From the NCBI RefSeq assembly GCF_017315705.1, contig NZ_JAFLRF010000007.1:64178-128177 (forward strand): a stretch of DNA of 64,000 nucleotides. The letters run 5' to 3'. Position 1 is the first letter of the stretch. Each line of letters begins with the position of its first letter. Both the position numbers and the translations under genes were made by a program. The notes below the pieces were generated by a model. That model had not been told where the DNA came from. It made no database searches and saw only the letters and a list, made by a program, of their open reading frames with translations. Source of the DNA: Trinickia mobilis. GTDB lineage: Bacteria; Pseudomonadota; Gammaproteobacteria; Burkholderiales; Burkholderiaceae. This document shows positions 7,973 through 16,523 of this stretch, one piece after another.

Positions 7973-7988
7973 TGATACAATTTCCCGA
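7973..7988 (+). promoter_or_regulatory. Extended -10 promoter abutting the dnaX start codon
   Basis: TGATACAAT (TACAAT 7976-7981) ends 6 nt before the dnaX ATG at 7988, so the expected transcription start coincides with the A of the start codon. No Shine-Dalgarno sequence lies between them. Confidence 0.55.
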
Positions 7989-10285
7989 TGACCTATCAAG
8001 TTCTCGCACGCAAATGGCGACCGAAGGATTTCGCTTCGCTCGTCGGACAAGAACACGTCGTGCGCGCGCTCACGCACGCGCTTGACGGCGGACGTCTGCA
8101 CCACGCCTATCTGTTCACCGGAACCCGCGGCGTCGGCAAGACGACACTCTCGCGTATCTTCGCCAAAGCGCTCAATTGCGAAACCGGCGTGACCGCCACG
8201 CCGTGCGGCGTGTGCCGCGCGTGCCGCGAGATCGACGAAGGGCGCTTCGTCGACTACGTCGAGATGGATGCGGCAAGCAATCGCGGCGTCGACGAAATGG
8301 CGGCGCTGCTCGAGCGGGCGGTGTACGCGCCGGTCGATGCGCGCTTCAAGGTGTACATGATCGACGAAGTGCACATGCTGACCAACCACGCGTTCAATGC
8401 GATGTTGAAGACGCTGGAGGAGCCGCCGCCGCATGTCAAATTCATTCTCGCGACCACCGATCCGCAAAAGATTCCGGTCACGGTGTTGTCGCGTTGCCTG
8501 CAGTTCAATCTGAAGCAGATGCCGGCCGGGCACATCGTGTCGCACCTCGAGCGGATTCTCGGTGAAGAGCAGATCACGTTCGAGCCGCAGGCGCTGCGTC
8601 TGTTGGCGCGTGCGGCCGAAGGGAGCATGCGCGATGCACTGTCGCTGACCGATCAGGCGATCGCCTACTCGGCGAATCAGGTTACCGAGGATGCAGTGCG
8701 GGGCATGCTCGGGGCGCTGGATCAGAGCTACCTGATTCGTCTGCTCGATGCGCTCGTCGCCGGCGATGGTCCGCAGGTGCTGGCCGTCGCGGATGAGATG
8801 TCGTTGCGCAGCTTGTCCTTTTCCAATGCGCTGCAGGATCTCGCGGGCTTGCTGCATCGGATCGCGTGGGCGCAGTTCGCGCCGTCGTCGGTGCTCGATG
8901 AGTGGCCCGAGGCCAACGACCTGCGGCGTTTCGCCGATGCGCTGACGCCCGAACAGGTGCAGCTCTTCTATCAAATCGCCACGCTTGGCCGGAGCGAGCT
9001 GGGTCTCGCGCCCGACGAGTACGCGGGTTTCACGATGACGCTCTTGCGCATGCTGGCGTTCGAGCCGGCCGCGCCGGGCGGCGGCGGTGCTGCGCCGGCA
9101 CCGCGGGCGGCGACGCCGGCTGTCGGCGGTGCGGGCCGGCGGGCGGCCACTGCGCCGACGGTTGCCGTTCAAGCGACTGCGCCCGCGCAGCGACCGGCTG
9201 CTTCACCGGCGGGCGTCGAGCCTTGCCGTGATGATGCGTCGCCGGTGCAAGCGGCAACGGCACCGCAAGCTCCCGGCGTGCCGGAAGGGATAGAACCGAA
9301 ACGTACTGCGGCGAAGCCCGAGGCTGCTTCCGAAACCGCGAGCGCGACGCGTAACGAAGCGGCGCAGCCTGCCGAGCCGATGACCGCCTCGCCGTCGCCG
9401 GCCGCTTCGGCGCCAGCATCGTCGGCGCCGCTGCCGGAAGCCGCACCGCGCCCGCGCGCGGGCGGCGCAAGCGCCGCGCTCGATGTGCTGCGCAATGCCG
9501 GCATGCGCGTATCGACGGATCGCGGCCGCGCAGCGACCGCGGCGGCAGGCCAGAAACCGGCGCCGGCTGTTGCGCCCACAGCGGCCGCGCCGCAAGTCAA
9601 GGTCCCCGTGCCAGCGCCGCGCCCCGTGCGTCGAGAAGAACCGGCTGGCCCGTCAGCTTCAAACGCCGCGCCGCCTCCCCCTTGGGACGACATCCCACTC
9701 GACGACTACGTTCCGGCGTCCGCCGAAGACGCGTATTTCGCTCAACCCGACGACGGCTTCGTTCCGGCCTTCGACGGCGGCCGCGACGATAGGCGGATCG
9801 AGCCCAAAGCGCCTCAAGCCGCAGCGTCGGCCGACACGCGTCCGATGCCGCCGCCCATTCCGCTCGACGCGATCGGTTTTGACGGCGACTGGCCTGCGCT
9901 TGCCGCCGGCCTACCGTTGAAAGGCATTTCATATCAGCTCGCGTTCAATAGCGAGCTGACGGCATTGGAAGGCAGCACGCTGAAGCTGAGCGTCCCTGTG
10001 CCGCAATACGCGGAAAGCTTGCAGGTCGCGAAGCTCAAGGCCGCGCTCGCGGAGAAGCTCGGCAATCCGGTCGACGTGCAAGTCGAGGTCGGGCCGGCGC
10101 GCCGCACGGCAGCGGCGCTCGACGCTGCCGCGCGAGCCGAGCGTCAGCGCGAAGCCGAACGCGAGATCGGCGCCGACCCGTTCGTGCAATCGCTGATCCG
10201 CGAGTTCGGCGCGAGCATCGTGCCGGGCTCGATCCGGCCGATTGCGCCCGATGCAGGGGCGGGCGCGAGCGGCGCCGCGCACTGA
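7988..10285 (+). CDS. dnaX: DNA polymerase III subunits tau/gamma (clamp loader ATPase)
   Basis: A 765-residue DnaX, the ATPase of the clamp loader that opens the beta clamp; its C-terminus (tau) tethers the polymerase core and DnaB. The AAA+ module is clear: Walker A GTRGVGKT (45-52), a four-cysteine zinc knuckle (C64, C73, C76, C79), Walker B around D126-E127 in MIDEVHML, and sensor 1 in ILATTDPQK. From about residue 365 to 600 there is a long Ala/Pro-rich linker of low complexity, followed by the conserved tau C-terminal domain (GDWPALAAGLPLKG onward). No A-rich slippery heptamer like that of E. coli dnaX was noticed, so a frameshifted gamma form is not obvious. It starts an operon with ybaB and recR. 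Confidence 0.97.
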   Translation: MTYQVLARKWRPKDFASLVGQEHVVRALTHALDGGRLHHAYLFTGTRGVGKTTLSRIFAKALNCETGVTATPCGVCRACREIDEGRFVDYVEMDAASNRGVDEMAALLERAVYAPVDARFKVYMIDEVHMLTNHAFNAMLKTLEEPPPHVKFILATTDPQKIPVTVLSRCLQFNLKQMPAGHIVSHLERILGEEQITFEPQALRLLARAAEGSMRDALSLTDQAIAYSANQVTEDAVRGMLGALDQSYLIRLLDALVAGDGPQVLAVADEMSLRSLSFSNALQDLAGLLHRIAWAQFAPSSVLDEWPEANDLRRFADALTPEQVQLFYQIATLGRSELGLAPDEYAGFTMTLLRMLAFEPAAPGGGGAAPAPRAATPAVGGAGRRAATAPTVAVQATAPAQRPAASPAGVEPCRDDASPVQAATAPQAPGVPEGIEPKRTAAKPEAASETASATRNEAAQPAEPMTASPSPAASAPASSAPLPEAAPRPRAGGASAALDVLRNAGMRVSTDRGRAATAAAGQKPAPAVAPTAAAPQVKVPVPAPRPVRREEPAGPSASNAAPPPPWDDIPLDDYVPASAEDAYFAQPDDGFVPAFDGGRDDRRIEPKAPQAAASADTRPMPPPIPLDAIGFDGDWPALAAGLPLKGISYQLAFNSELTALEGSTLKLSVPVPQYAESLQVAKLKAALAEKLGNPVDVQVEVGPARRTAAALDAAARAERQREAEREIGADPFVQSLIREFGASIVPGSIRPIAPDAGAGASGAAH

Positions 10286-10378
10286 CGCCGATACGTCGGC
10301 ACGGTTTCCTTGAATTCGCGGCGCGTTCCCCCCAACGCGCCGCATTGAAAACCCAAACGAACACGAAGGAGCAAGTCC

Positions 10379-10705
10379 ATGATGAAAGGCCAACTCGCCG
10401 GGCTGATGAAGCAAGCCCAGCAAATGCAGGAAAACATGAAGAAGATGCAGGAGCAGCTTGCCCAGATCGAAGTCGAGGGGCAGTCGGGCGCTGGCCTCGT
10501 CAAGGTCACGATGACCTGCAAGAACGACGTGCGCCGCGTGCAGATCGACCCGAGCCTGCTTGCCGACGACAAGGACATGCTCGAAGACCTCGTCGCCGCC
10601 GCGTTCAACGACGCCGTGCGCAAGGCCGAGGCGACCGCCCAGGAAAAAATGGGCGGCATGACGGCCGGCCTGCCGCTGCCGCCGGGCTTCAAGCTGCCGT
10701 TCTGA
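10379..10705 (+). CDS. YbaB/EbfC family nucleoid-associated protein
   Basis: A 108-residue protein of the YbaB/EbfC family, small dimeric DNA-binding proteins that associate with the nucleoid. The family core is clear: [21 protein letters not shown] at the start of the coiled region, [24 protein letters not shown] in the middle, and the ending LPPGFKLPF, nearly identical to the E. coli C-terminus. The start has an AAGGAG site 7 nt upstream. It sits between dnaX and recR, the order conserved across most proteobacteria, suggesting a link to replication or recombinational repair. The precise role is not established. Confidence 0.95.
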   Translation: MMKGQLAGLMKQAQQMQENMKKMQEQLAQIEVEGQSGAGLVKVTMTCKNDVRRVQIDPSLLADDKDMLEDLVAAAFNDAVRKAEATAQEKMGGMTAGLPLPPGFKLPF

Positions 10706-10739
10706 GCGGCAGCCGTATCGATCGACAGCGCCGATTCGC

Positions 10740-11336
10740 ATGAAACAACCTTCCGCCTTGTCGGCGCTCGTCGAAGCGCTGCGCGCGCTGCCCGGCGTCG
10801 GACCGAAGTCCGCGCAACGGATGGCGTACCACCTGATGCAGCATGATCGCGAGGGCGCCGAAAAGCTCGGCCAGGCGCTGCTCTTCGCGACCGGGCATCT
10901 GCAGCACTGCGAGAGGTGCAACACGTTCACCGAAGCGCAGATCTGCGAGGTCTGCAGCGACGAGGAACGCGATCCGACGCTGTTGTGCGTCGTCGAAACG
11001 CCCGCCGACCAGATCATGCTCGAACAGACGCTGACCTATCGCGGGCTCTATTTCGTGCTGATGGGGCGGTTGAGCCCGCTCGACGGCATCGGCCCCAAGG
11101 AAATTCATTTCGACCGGCTCGTGAAGCGCGCGTCCGACGGCGTCGTCAAGGAAGTTGTGCTCGCAACCAACTTTACGAACGAAGGCGAGGCCACCGCGCA
11201 TTACCTCGGGCAGACGCTCAAGGCGCGCGGCCTTGCGGTGACGCGGCTCGCGCGCGGCGTGCCGGTAGGCGGCGAGCTCGAATACGTCGACGCCGGCACG
11301 ATCGCCCGCGCGATGCTCGATCGGCGCGCGCTCTAG
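10740..11336 (+). CDS. recR: Recombination mediator protein RecR
   Basis: A 198-residue RecR, which with RecO loads RecA onto SSB-coated single-stranded DNA during gap repair. Visible are the N-terminal helix-hairpin-helix ([16 protein letters not shown], about 18-33), a zinc finger with C57, C60, C69 and C72, and the Toprim domain beginning [17 protein letters not shown] with the later acidic motif EGEATAHYL. The length equals the family norm. It lies 34 nt after ybaB in the dnaX operon. No defect was seen. Confidence 0.97.
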   Translation: MKQPSALSALVEALRALPGVGPKSAQRMAYHLMQHDREGAEKLGQALLFATGHLQHCERCNTFTEAQICEVCSDEERDPTLLCVVETPADQIMLEQTLTYRGLYFVLMGRLSPLDGIGPKEIHFDRLVKRASDGVVKEVVLATNFTNEGEATAHYLGQTLKARGLAVTRLARGVPVGGELEYVDAGTIARAMLDRRAL

Positions 11337-11356
11337 CCGGATCTGCAGGAAACCCC

Positions 11357-12565
11357 ATGACCGCAACCCCCACTGGCCCGTTGGCGGGCATCAAAGTCCT
11401 CGAACTCGGCACGCTGATCGCCGGACCGTTCGCCGCGCGTTTTCTCGGCGAATTCGGTGCTGACGTCGTCAAGATCGAAGACCCAAACGGCGGCGATCCG
11501 CTGCGCAAATGGCGCAAGCTGTACCCGGAGGTCGGCGGCACGTCGCTGTGGTGGGCCGTGCAGGCGCGCAACAAGAAGTCGGTGACGGTCAACTTGAAAG
11601 CGCAAGAGGGTAAGGAGATCGTGCGGCGGCTCGCGAAGGACGCGGATATCGTCGTCGAAAATTTCCGCCCGGGGCTCCTCGAAAAGCTCGGGCTCGGCTA
11701 CGACGTGCTGTCGGCCGAGAACCCCGGCCTCGTGATGGTCCGCTTGTCGGGCTACGGGCAGACGGGGCCGTACTGCGACCGCCCCGGCTTCGGCGCGATC
11801 GCCGAATCGATGGGCGGGCTGCGTCATATCACCGGTTATCCGGATCTGCCGCCGCCGCGCATCGGCATTTCGATCGGCGACTCGATCGCCGCGCTCCACG
11901 GCGTGATCGGCGCCCTGATGGCGCTGCATCACAAGCAGGTGAACGGCGGCAAGGGGCAGGTCGTCGATGTCGCGTTGTATGAGGCCGTCTTCAACATGAT
12001 GGAGAGCGTCGTGCCCGAATACGGCGTGTACGGCATGGTGCGCGAGCGCACCGGCGCATCGCTGCCGGGCATCGTGCCGTCGAATACTTATCCGTGCAAG
12101 GACGGCAGCATTGTGATCGGCGGCAACAGCGATCCGATTTTCACGCGCCTGATGACGGCCATTGACCGCGCCGATCTCGCGAACGATCCCGGTCTCGCGC
12201 GCAACGACGGACGCGTGCCGCGCACGCAGGAAATCGACGGTGCGATCGCTGCGTGGCTTTCGACCCGCACGATCGAAGAAGCGCTCGACGTTCTCAATGC
12301 GGCAGATGTGCCGGTCGGACGCATCTACAGCGTCGCCGACATGTTCACCGATCCGCAGTACCTCGCGCGGCAGATGATCCAGCAATTCAAGTGGCAGGAC
12401 GGGCGAGAGATCGCATTGCCGAACGTGACGCCGAAGCTATCGGAAACGCCCGGCGAGACGCGCTGGCTCGGTCCGGAACTCGGCCAGCATACGGATGAAG
12501 TCCTGCAATCGCTCGGTTACGACGCGGACCGGATCGCCGCATTGCGGGAACAGAAAGTCATTTGA
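11357..12565 (+). CDS. CaiB/BaiF family (class III) CoA-transferase
   Basis: A 402-residue class III CoA-transferase, the family that moves CoA between organic acids through an aspartyl-CoA intermediate (formyl-CoA:oxalate, carnitine and bile-acid CoA-transferases). The N-terminus GPLAGIKVLELGTLIAGPFA and following GADVVKIEDPNGGDPLR are diagnostic, as is MVRLSGYGQTGP. The substrate cannot be predicted from sequence. It begins 20 nt after recR and may be read through from that operon, but has no functional link to it. The start ATG is preceded by GCAGGA, an acceptable ribosome binding site. A quinone oxidoreductase converges on it 10 nt downstream without an evident terminator. Confidence 0.88.
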   Translation: MTATPTGPLAGIKVLELGTLIAGPFAARFLGEFGADVVKIEDPNGGDPLRKWRKLYPEVGGTSLWWAVQARNKKSVTVNLKAQEGKEIVRRLAKDADIVVENFRPGLLEKLGLGYDVLSAENPGLVMVRLSGYGQTGPYCDRPGFGAIAESMGGLRHITGYPDLPPPRIGISIGDSIAALHGVIGALMALHHKQVNGGKGQVVDVALYEAVFNMMESVVPEYGVYGMVRERTGASLPGIVPSNTYPCKDGSIVIGGNSDPIFTRLMTAIDRADLANDPGLARNDGRVPRTQEIDGAIAAWLSTRTIEEALDVLNAADVPVGRIYSVADMFTDPQYLARQMIQQFKWQDGREIALPNVTPKLSETPGETRWLGPELGQHTDEVLQSLGYDADRIAALREQKVI

Positions 12566-12575
12566 CGCGCAGCGG

Positions 12576-13550
12576 TTACGGCGTGATGACAATCTTGCCG
12601 GTCACGCGCCGCTCGGCCATGTCGCGCAGCGCGCGCGGCGTGTCGTCGAGCGCATAGCGCGCCGAGATATGCGGACGCAGCTTGCCTTCCTGCATCCACC
12701 CGGCCATCTGCTTGAACGCCGCGGCATTGCGATGCGGCTCGCGTTTTGCGAAGTCGCCCCAGAACACGCCGACCAAGCTCGCGCCCTTGAGCAGCGCCAG
12801 ATTCAGCGGCAGCTTCGGAATCTCGCCGTTCGCAAACCCGACCACCAGATAACGCCCGCGCCAGCCGATGCTGCGAAACGCCGGCTCCGCATAGACGCCG
12901 CCGACCGGATCGTAGATCACGTCCGGGCCTTTGCCGTCGGTCAGCGCCTTGATGCGCTCGCGCAAGTCGTCGTGCGCGTAGTTGATCGTCGCGTCGGCGC
13001 CGTGTTCGACGCACACCGCGAGCTTGTCATCGCTCGAGGCGGCGGCGATCACGCGCGCGCCGAGCGCCTTGCCGATTTCGACGGCGGCGAGCCCGACGCC
13101 GCCCGCCGCACCGAGCACGAGCATCGTTTCGCCGGCTTGCAGCGCGGCGCGATCGACGACTGCGTGATGCGACGTGCCGTACGCCAGCGTGAACGCGGCG
13201 GCGACGGCGAGATCGGCCTCGTCGGGCAGCGGCATGCAGGCGCTCGCCGGCGCCAGTGCCTGCTCGGCGAACCCGCCCAGCCCCGTGTACGCCACGACAC
13301 GCATGCCCAGCCGCACATGCTCGACGCCGCCGCCGACCGCGCGAACGATTCCGGCCACTTCTGCCCCGGGTGTAAATGGCAAAGCCGGTTTGAGCTGGTA
13401 TTTGTTCTCGATGATGAGTACGTCGGGAAAGTTGACGCTGGCAGCTTTTACGTCAATCACGACCCGACCGGCCTGCGGTTGCAAGTCAGGCAACGTTTCG
13501 ACCGTCAGGGTTTCCGGCGGTCCGTATTGGTTGCAGCGGATAGCGCGCAT
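12576..13550 (-). CDS. NADPH:quinone oxidoreductase (zinc-independent MDR family)
   Basis: A 324-residue medium-chain dehydrogenase/reductase of the quinone oxidoreductase (QOR) group. It has the N-terminal GroES-like catalytic domain with MRAIRCNQYGPPE and no catalytic zinc cysteines. The nucleotide-binding Rossmann fold follows with LVLGAAGGVGLAAVEIGKAL and the NADPH-preferring segment AAASSDDKLAV. Family members reduce quinones or enoyl/enone substrates; the physiological substrate here is unknown. The start was set at the ATG preceded by AGGAGG 6 nt upstream, which also matches the family N-terminus. Directly upstream lies the 50-bp hairpin repeat array, so its promoter region is unusual. 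Confidence 0.88.
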   Translation of the reverse strand: MRAIRCNQYGPPETLTVETLPDLQPQAGRVVIDVKAASVNFPDVLIIENKYQLKPALPFTPGAEVAGIVRAVGGGVEHVRLGMRVVAYTGLGGFAEQALAPASACMPLPDEADLAVAAAFTLAYGTSHHAVVDRAALQAGETMLVLGAAGGVGLAAVEIGKALGARVIAAASSDDKLAVCVEHGADATINYAHDDLRERIKALTDGKGPDVIYDPVGGVYAEPAFRSIGWRGRYLVVGFANGEIPKLPLNLALLKGASLVGVFWGDFAKREPHRNAAAFKQMAGWMQEGKLRPHISARYALDDTPRALRDMAERRVTGKIVITP

Positions 13551-13570
13551 CGTGCCTCCTGTGTCGACCA

Positions 13571-13805
13571 GAGTTAGCGCTTTAGCGCTTACTCTGGTCC
13601 CATGCAAAGCTGTCGACCCGGAGTTAGCGCTTTAGCGCTTACTCTGGTCCCATGCAAAGCTGTCGACCCGGAGTTAGCGCTTTAGCGCTTACTCTGGTCC
13701 CATGCAAAGCTGTCGATCCGGAGTTAGCGCTTTAGCGCTTACTCGGGTCCCATGCAAAGCCGTCGACCAGAGTTAGCGCTCAGTCTGGTCCCACGCAAAG
13801 CTGTT
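13571..13805. repeat. Tandem array of 50-bp hairpin-forming repeats (4 copies plus a shortened fifth)
   Basis: Copies begin at 13571, 13621, 13671 and 13721, each about 50 bp and directly abutting, plus a shortened copy at about 13770-13805. Copies 1-3 are almost identical, differing by single bases. Each contains an inverted repeat: outer arms CCAGAGT / ACTCTGG (or variants) enclosing two self-complementary AGCGCT boxes separated by TT. Following it is a fixed tail with CCCATGCAAAGCTGTCGAC. The shortened copy lost the inner part but keeps CCAGA / TCTGG. A diverged single copy exists at about 38930-38980. There are no unique spacers between units, so this is a REP/MITE-like array and not a CRISPR. 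Confidence 0.9.
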
Positions 13806-13958
13806 GATAACTAGCGTATTGAAAGCGTAGCGAATCCGAGTGGCGGAGTTCGGCTCGAGCCAGTGTATACCACCACGAACGACCGTACGTTTACCGGCCG
13901 GCGCCACGTGCCCCGAAGCGCCTGCCGGGCTGTCGTTCGCGTGCCTTCTTTCCTCGGT

Positions 13959-13964
13959 TACAAT
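13959..13964 (+). promoter_or_regulatory. -10 box TACAAT abutting the surE start codon
   Basis: TACAAT ends 6 nt before the surE ATG (13971), with no Shine-Dalgarno sequence in between (CGCCGC). The predicted transcript would begin at the start codon. Confidence 0.5.
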
Positions 13965-13970
13965 CGCCGC

Positions 13971-14729
13971 ATGCGAATCCTACTGAGTAACGACGACGGT
14001 TATCTGGCGCCCGGGCTCGCCGCGCTTTACGAAGCGCTCAAGCCGCTAGCCGATATCACAGTGATGGCGCCCGAGCAGAATTGCAGCGGTGCATCGAACT
14101 CGCTTACGCTATCGCGGCCACTGTCCGTGCTGCGTTCGGCGAACGGGTTCTATTACGTCAACGGCACGCCGACCGACTCCGTGCACATCGCGCTCACCGG
14201 CATGCTCGACGACAAGCCCGACCTCGTCATTTCGGGCATCAACAACGGCCAAAATATCGGCGAAGACACGCTCTACTCCGGAACGGTCGCCGCGGCGACG
14301 GAAGGCGTGATGTTCGGCGTGCCGTCCATCGCCTTTTCGCTCGTCGACAAAGACTGGGTACATCTGCAAGACGCGGCGTGCGTGGCGGTCGATATCGTGA
14401 GGCACTTCCTCGAGAATCCGCTCCCCGGTCATCCGCTTCTGAACGTCAATATCCCGAACCTGCCGTATGAGCAGTTGAGCGATTGGCAAGTGACGCGGCT
14501 CGGCAAGCGTCATCCCTCGCAGCCCGTGATCCGCCAAACCAATCCGCGCGGCGAGCCGATTTACTGGATCGGGCCGTCGGGTGCCGTGCTCGACGCGAGC
14601 GAGGGCACCGATTTCCACGCAGTGGCGAACGGCCACGTGTCGATCACGCCGCTGCAACTCGATCTCACTCATACGCAAATGCTGGCCGCGACGCGCGAAT
14701 GGGCGCGCGCCGGACGTCACGCTTCATGA
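13971..14729 (+). CDS. surE: 5'/3'-nucleotidase SurE
   Basis: A 252-residue SurE, a metal-dependent survival phosphatase that hydrolyses nucleoside 5'- and 3'-monophosphates and short polyphosphate. The N-terminal [15 protein letters not shown] supplies the metal-binding D8-D9 pair, and the downstream [13 protein letters not shown] and [23 protein letters not shown] are family hallmarks. The start was placed at MRILLSN because the motif begins there and a -10 box lies 6 nt upstream. Its stop overlaps the pcm start (ATGA), indicating translational coupling in the surE-pcm-nlpD-rpoS cluster found in many proteobacteria. Confidence 0.95.
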   Translation: MRILLSNDDGYLAPGLAALYEALKPLADITVMAPEQNCSGASNSLTLSRPLSVLRSANGFYYVNGTPTDSVHIALTGMLDDKPDLVISGINNGQNIGEDTLYSGTVAAATEGVMFGVPSIAFSLVDKDWVHLQDAACVAVDIVRHFLENPLPGHPLLNVNIPNLPYEQLSDWQVTRLGKRHPSQPVIRQTNPRGEPIYWIGPSGAVLDASEGTDFHAVANGHVSITPLQLDLTHTQMLAATREWARAGRHAS

Positions 14730-15592
14730 CGAGCGAGCGCGCCAAGCGTTTTCCCCTGGAACTCGCCGACCTCAAACGCGAGTCGCGCAAGCAGCAAGGC
14801 CGCGCGGGCGAGTCGCGCGCCCCGGCGGCGGCGCGGCCCGAGCCGGCTCGCGCGTCGGCGCGTGCGCACGAGCCGCGCGTCGAACGCCACCCGACCAAAG
14901 CGACCGACAAGAGCAACGCGCCGAATGTCGCGTTGAACGGCACGCTTGCGCTGACGTCGGAACGCGTGCGCGAGCGGATGGTCGAACGCCTTCGAGCCAA
15001 TGGCGTGACCGATCCGCGCGTCTTGAACGCGATGTCGGTCGTGCCGCGCCACATGTTCGTCGATCCCGGCCTCGCAACTCAGGCCTACGAGGATGCAGCG
15101 CTGCCGATCGGTCATCACCAGACCATTTCGAAGCCGTCGGTCGTCGCGCGGATGATCGAACTCGCGGCGGCGGGCCGCAAGCTCGAACGCGTGCTCGAAA
15201 TCGGCACAGGCTGCGGCTATCAGGCAGCCGTGCTGAGTCAGGTGGCGCGCGATGTGTATTCGATTGAACGAATCAGGCCGCTTTACGAGCGAGCGAAGAC
15301 CAACTTGCGGCCGCTGCGCGTGCCGAACATCCGCTTGCATTACGGCGATGGGCGCGTTGGCCTGCCGCCGGCGGCGCCGTTCGACGCGATCGTGATCGCG
15401 GCTGCCGGTCTCGACGTTCCGCAAGCGCTGCTCGAGCAGCTTGCCGTGGGCGGACGCCTCGTTGCGCCGGTCGGCGCGCAAAGCGGACAGGCTCAGGTGC
15501 TCACGCTCGTCGAGCGTCTCGGGCCCAGCCAGTGGCGCGAGTCGCGGCTTGATCGCGTCTTCTTTGTCCCTTTAAAATCCGGAGTGATTTGA
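14726..15592 (+). CDS. pcm: Protein-L-isoaspartate O-methyltransferase
   Basis: A 288-residue L-isoaspartyl methyltransferase that uses SAM to methylate damaged aspartyl residues and start their repair. The core begins near residue 75 ([20 protein letters not shown]), with the SAM-binding motif [18 protein letters not shown] and the later [10 protein letters not shown]. The first 70 residues are an extra basic, Ala/Arg-rich, low-complexity segment not present in the roughly 208-residue enterobacterial enzyme. That segment is read from an ATG overlapping the surE stop, so it appears genuine, but translation could also begin internally. It is cotranscribed with surE and nlpD. Confidence 0.93.
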   Translation: MTSERAKRFPLELADLKRESRKQQGRAGESRAPAAARPEPARASARAHEPRVERHPTKATDKSNAPNVALNGTLALTSERVRERMVERLRANGVTDPRVLNAMSVVPRHMFVDPGLATQAYEDAALPIGHHQTISKPSVVARMIELAAAGRKLERVLEIGTGCGYQAAVLSQVARDVYSIERIRPLYERAKTNLRPLRVPNIRLHYGDGRVGLPPAAPFDAIVIAAAGLDVPQALLEQLAVGGRLVAPVGAQSGQAQVLTLVERLGPSQWRESRLDRVFFVPLKSGVI

Positions 15593-15597
15593 CACCG

Positions 15598-16512
15598 ATG
15601 AGTATGTTGCGCGCGATGCATAGTAATAGTTCGAATGTCTGGTTGACCGTAGCTCGGCGTGCCGTCTGCGTGGGGGGGCTCTCGGTGCTGGCGGCTTGCG
15701 CGACGCGGCTCGATAACGCGCCGGTCGTCGACCGCTCCGCAGGCCAGGGCGCTGCGGCTGCCGCTCAGGCTCCGGTGCCGCTCGGCCCGCCGCCTCCCGG
15801 TTACTACCGGGTGAAGCCGGGCGATACGCTTTATCGGATCGCACTCGAGAACGGCCAGAATTATCGCGACATCGCGACCTGGAACAATCTCTCGAATCCG
15901 AACCAAATCGAAGTCGACCAATTGCTGCGCGTCGTGCCGCCGGGCGCGAACGTCGCGGCCGCCACACCGGGTGTCGCGACTGCGCCGATCGCAGGCGGCG
16001 CCGTGCAAAGCGCACCGCTTGCGAACAACGCGCCGGCTGCTGCATCGGGCGTCAGCCCGGCGCAGCCGGCGATGTACGGCTCCGCTCCCGCAGTGACGAC
16101 CATTCCGCCTCAACCCGCCGCAAGCGATGCAGCCGCGGCGCTCGGCAACGTCGCTTTCGCGTGGCCGGCGCACGGGCCGATCCTCGGCACGTTCGACGAC
16201 GCCAACAACAAGGGCATCAATATCGGCGGCGCGGCAGGTACGCCAGTGCAGGCCGCAGCGGACGGACGTGTCGTTTACGCCGGAAATGGGCTGCGCGGCT
16301 ACGGCAATCTCATTATCATCAAGCATGACGCAACTTATCTCACCGCGTATGCACATAACCGCGCTTTGATGGTAAAAGAGGGGGACGCGGTGACCAAAGG
16401 GCAGAAGATCGCCGAAATGGGCAATAGCGATTCGGACCGCGTGATGTTGCATTTCGAAGTTCGCCGGCAGGGCAAACCTGTCGACCCGCTGAAGTACTTG
16501 CCGCCGCAATAA
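15598..16512 (+). CDS. nlpD: NlpD-type murein hydrolase activator lipoprotein
   Basis: A 304-residue lipoprotein of the NlpD family. A lipobox (LSVLAAC, Cys34) directs lipidation, and a LysM peptidoglycan-binding domain follows at about 70-113 ([21 protein letters not shown]). A Pro/Ala-rich linker leads to a C-terminal LytM/M23 domain (about 205-300). The catalytic zinc site of M23 peptidases is degenerate: the first-ligand region reads NKGINIGG and the last motif is MLHFEVR rather than HxH. This fits a regulator that activates amidases such as AmiC at the septum. I chose ATG 15598, 5 nt after pcm; a TTG at 15589 is also open. The gene directly precedes rpoS. Confidence 0.93.
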   Translation: MSMLRAMHSNSSNVWLTVARRAVCVGGLSVLAACATRLDNAPVVDRSAGQGAAAAAQAPVPLGPPPPGYYRVKPGDTLYRIALENGQNYRDIATWNNLSNPNQIEVDQLLRVVPPGANVAAATPGVATAPIAGGAVQSAPLANNAPAAASGVSPAQPAMYGSAPAVTTIPPQPAASDAAAALGNVAFAWPAHGPILGTFDDANNKGINIGGAAGTPVQAAADGRVVYAGNGLRGYGNLIIIKHDATYLTAYAHNRALMVKEGDAVTKGQKIAEMGNSDSDRVMLHFEVRRQGKPVDPLKYLPPQ

Positions 16513-16523
16513 GCGAAACGACC

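Larger units (their letters stand above)
13551..13970. other. Divergent intergenic region filled mainly by hairpin repeats
   Basis: The 420 nt between the quinone oxidoreductase (minus) and surE (plus) contain the 50-bp tandem array (13571-13805), about 150 nt of non-repeated sequence and the surE -10 box at 13959-13964. No small gene is convincing here. Confidence 0.6.

Noticed and set aside
13571-13805. Possible CRISPR array
   Set aside because: The repeats abut without unique spacers, are 50 bp long with internal palindromes, and no cas genes are present.
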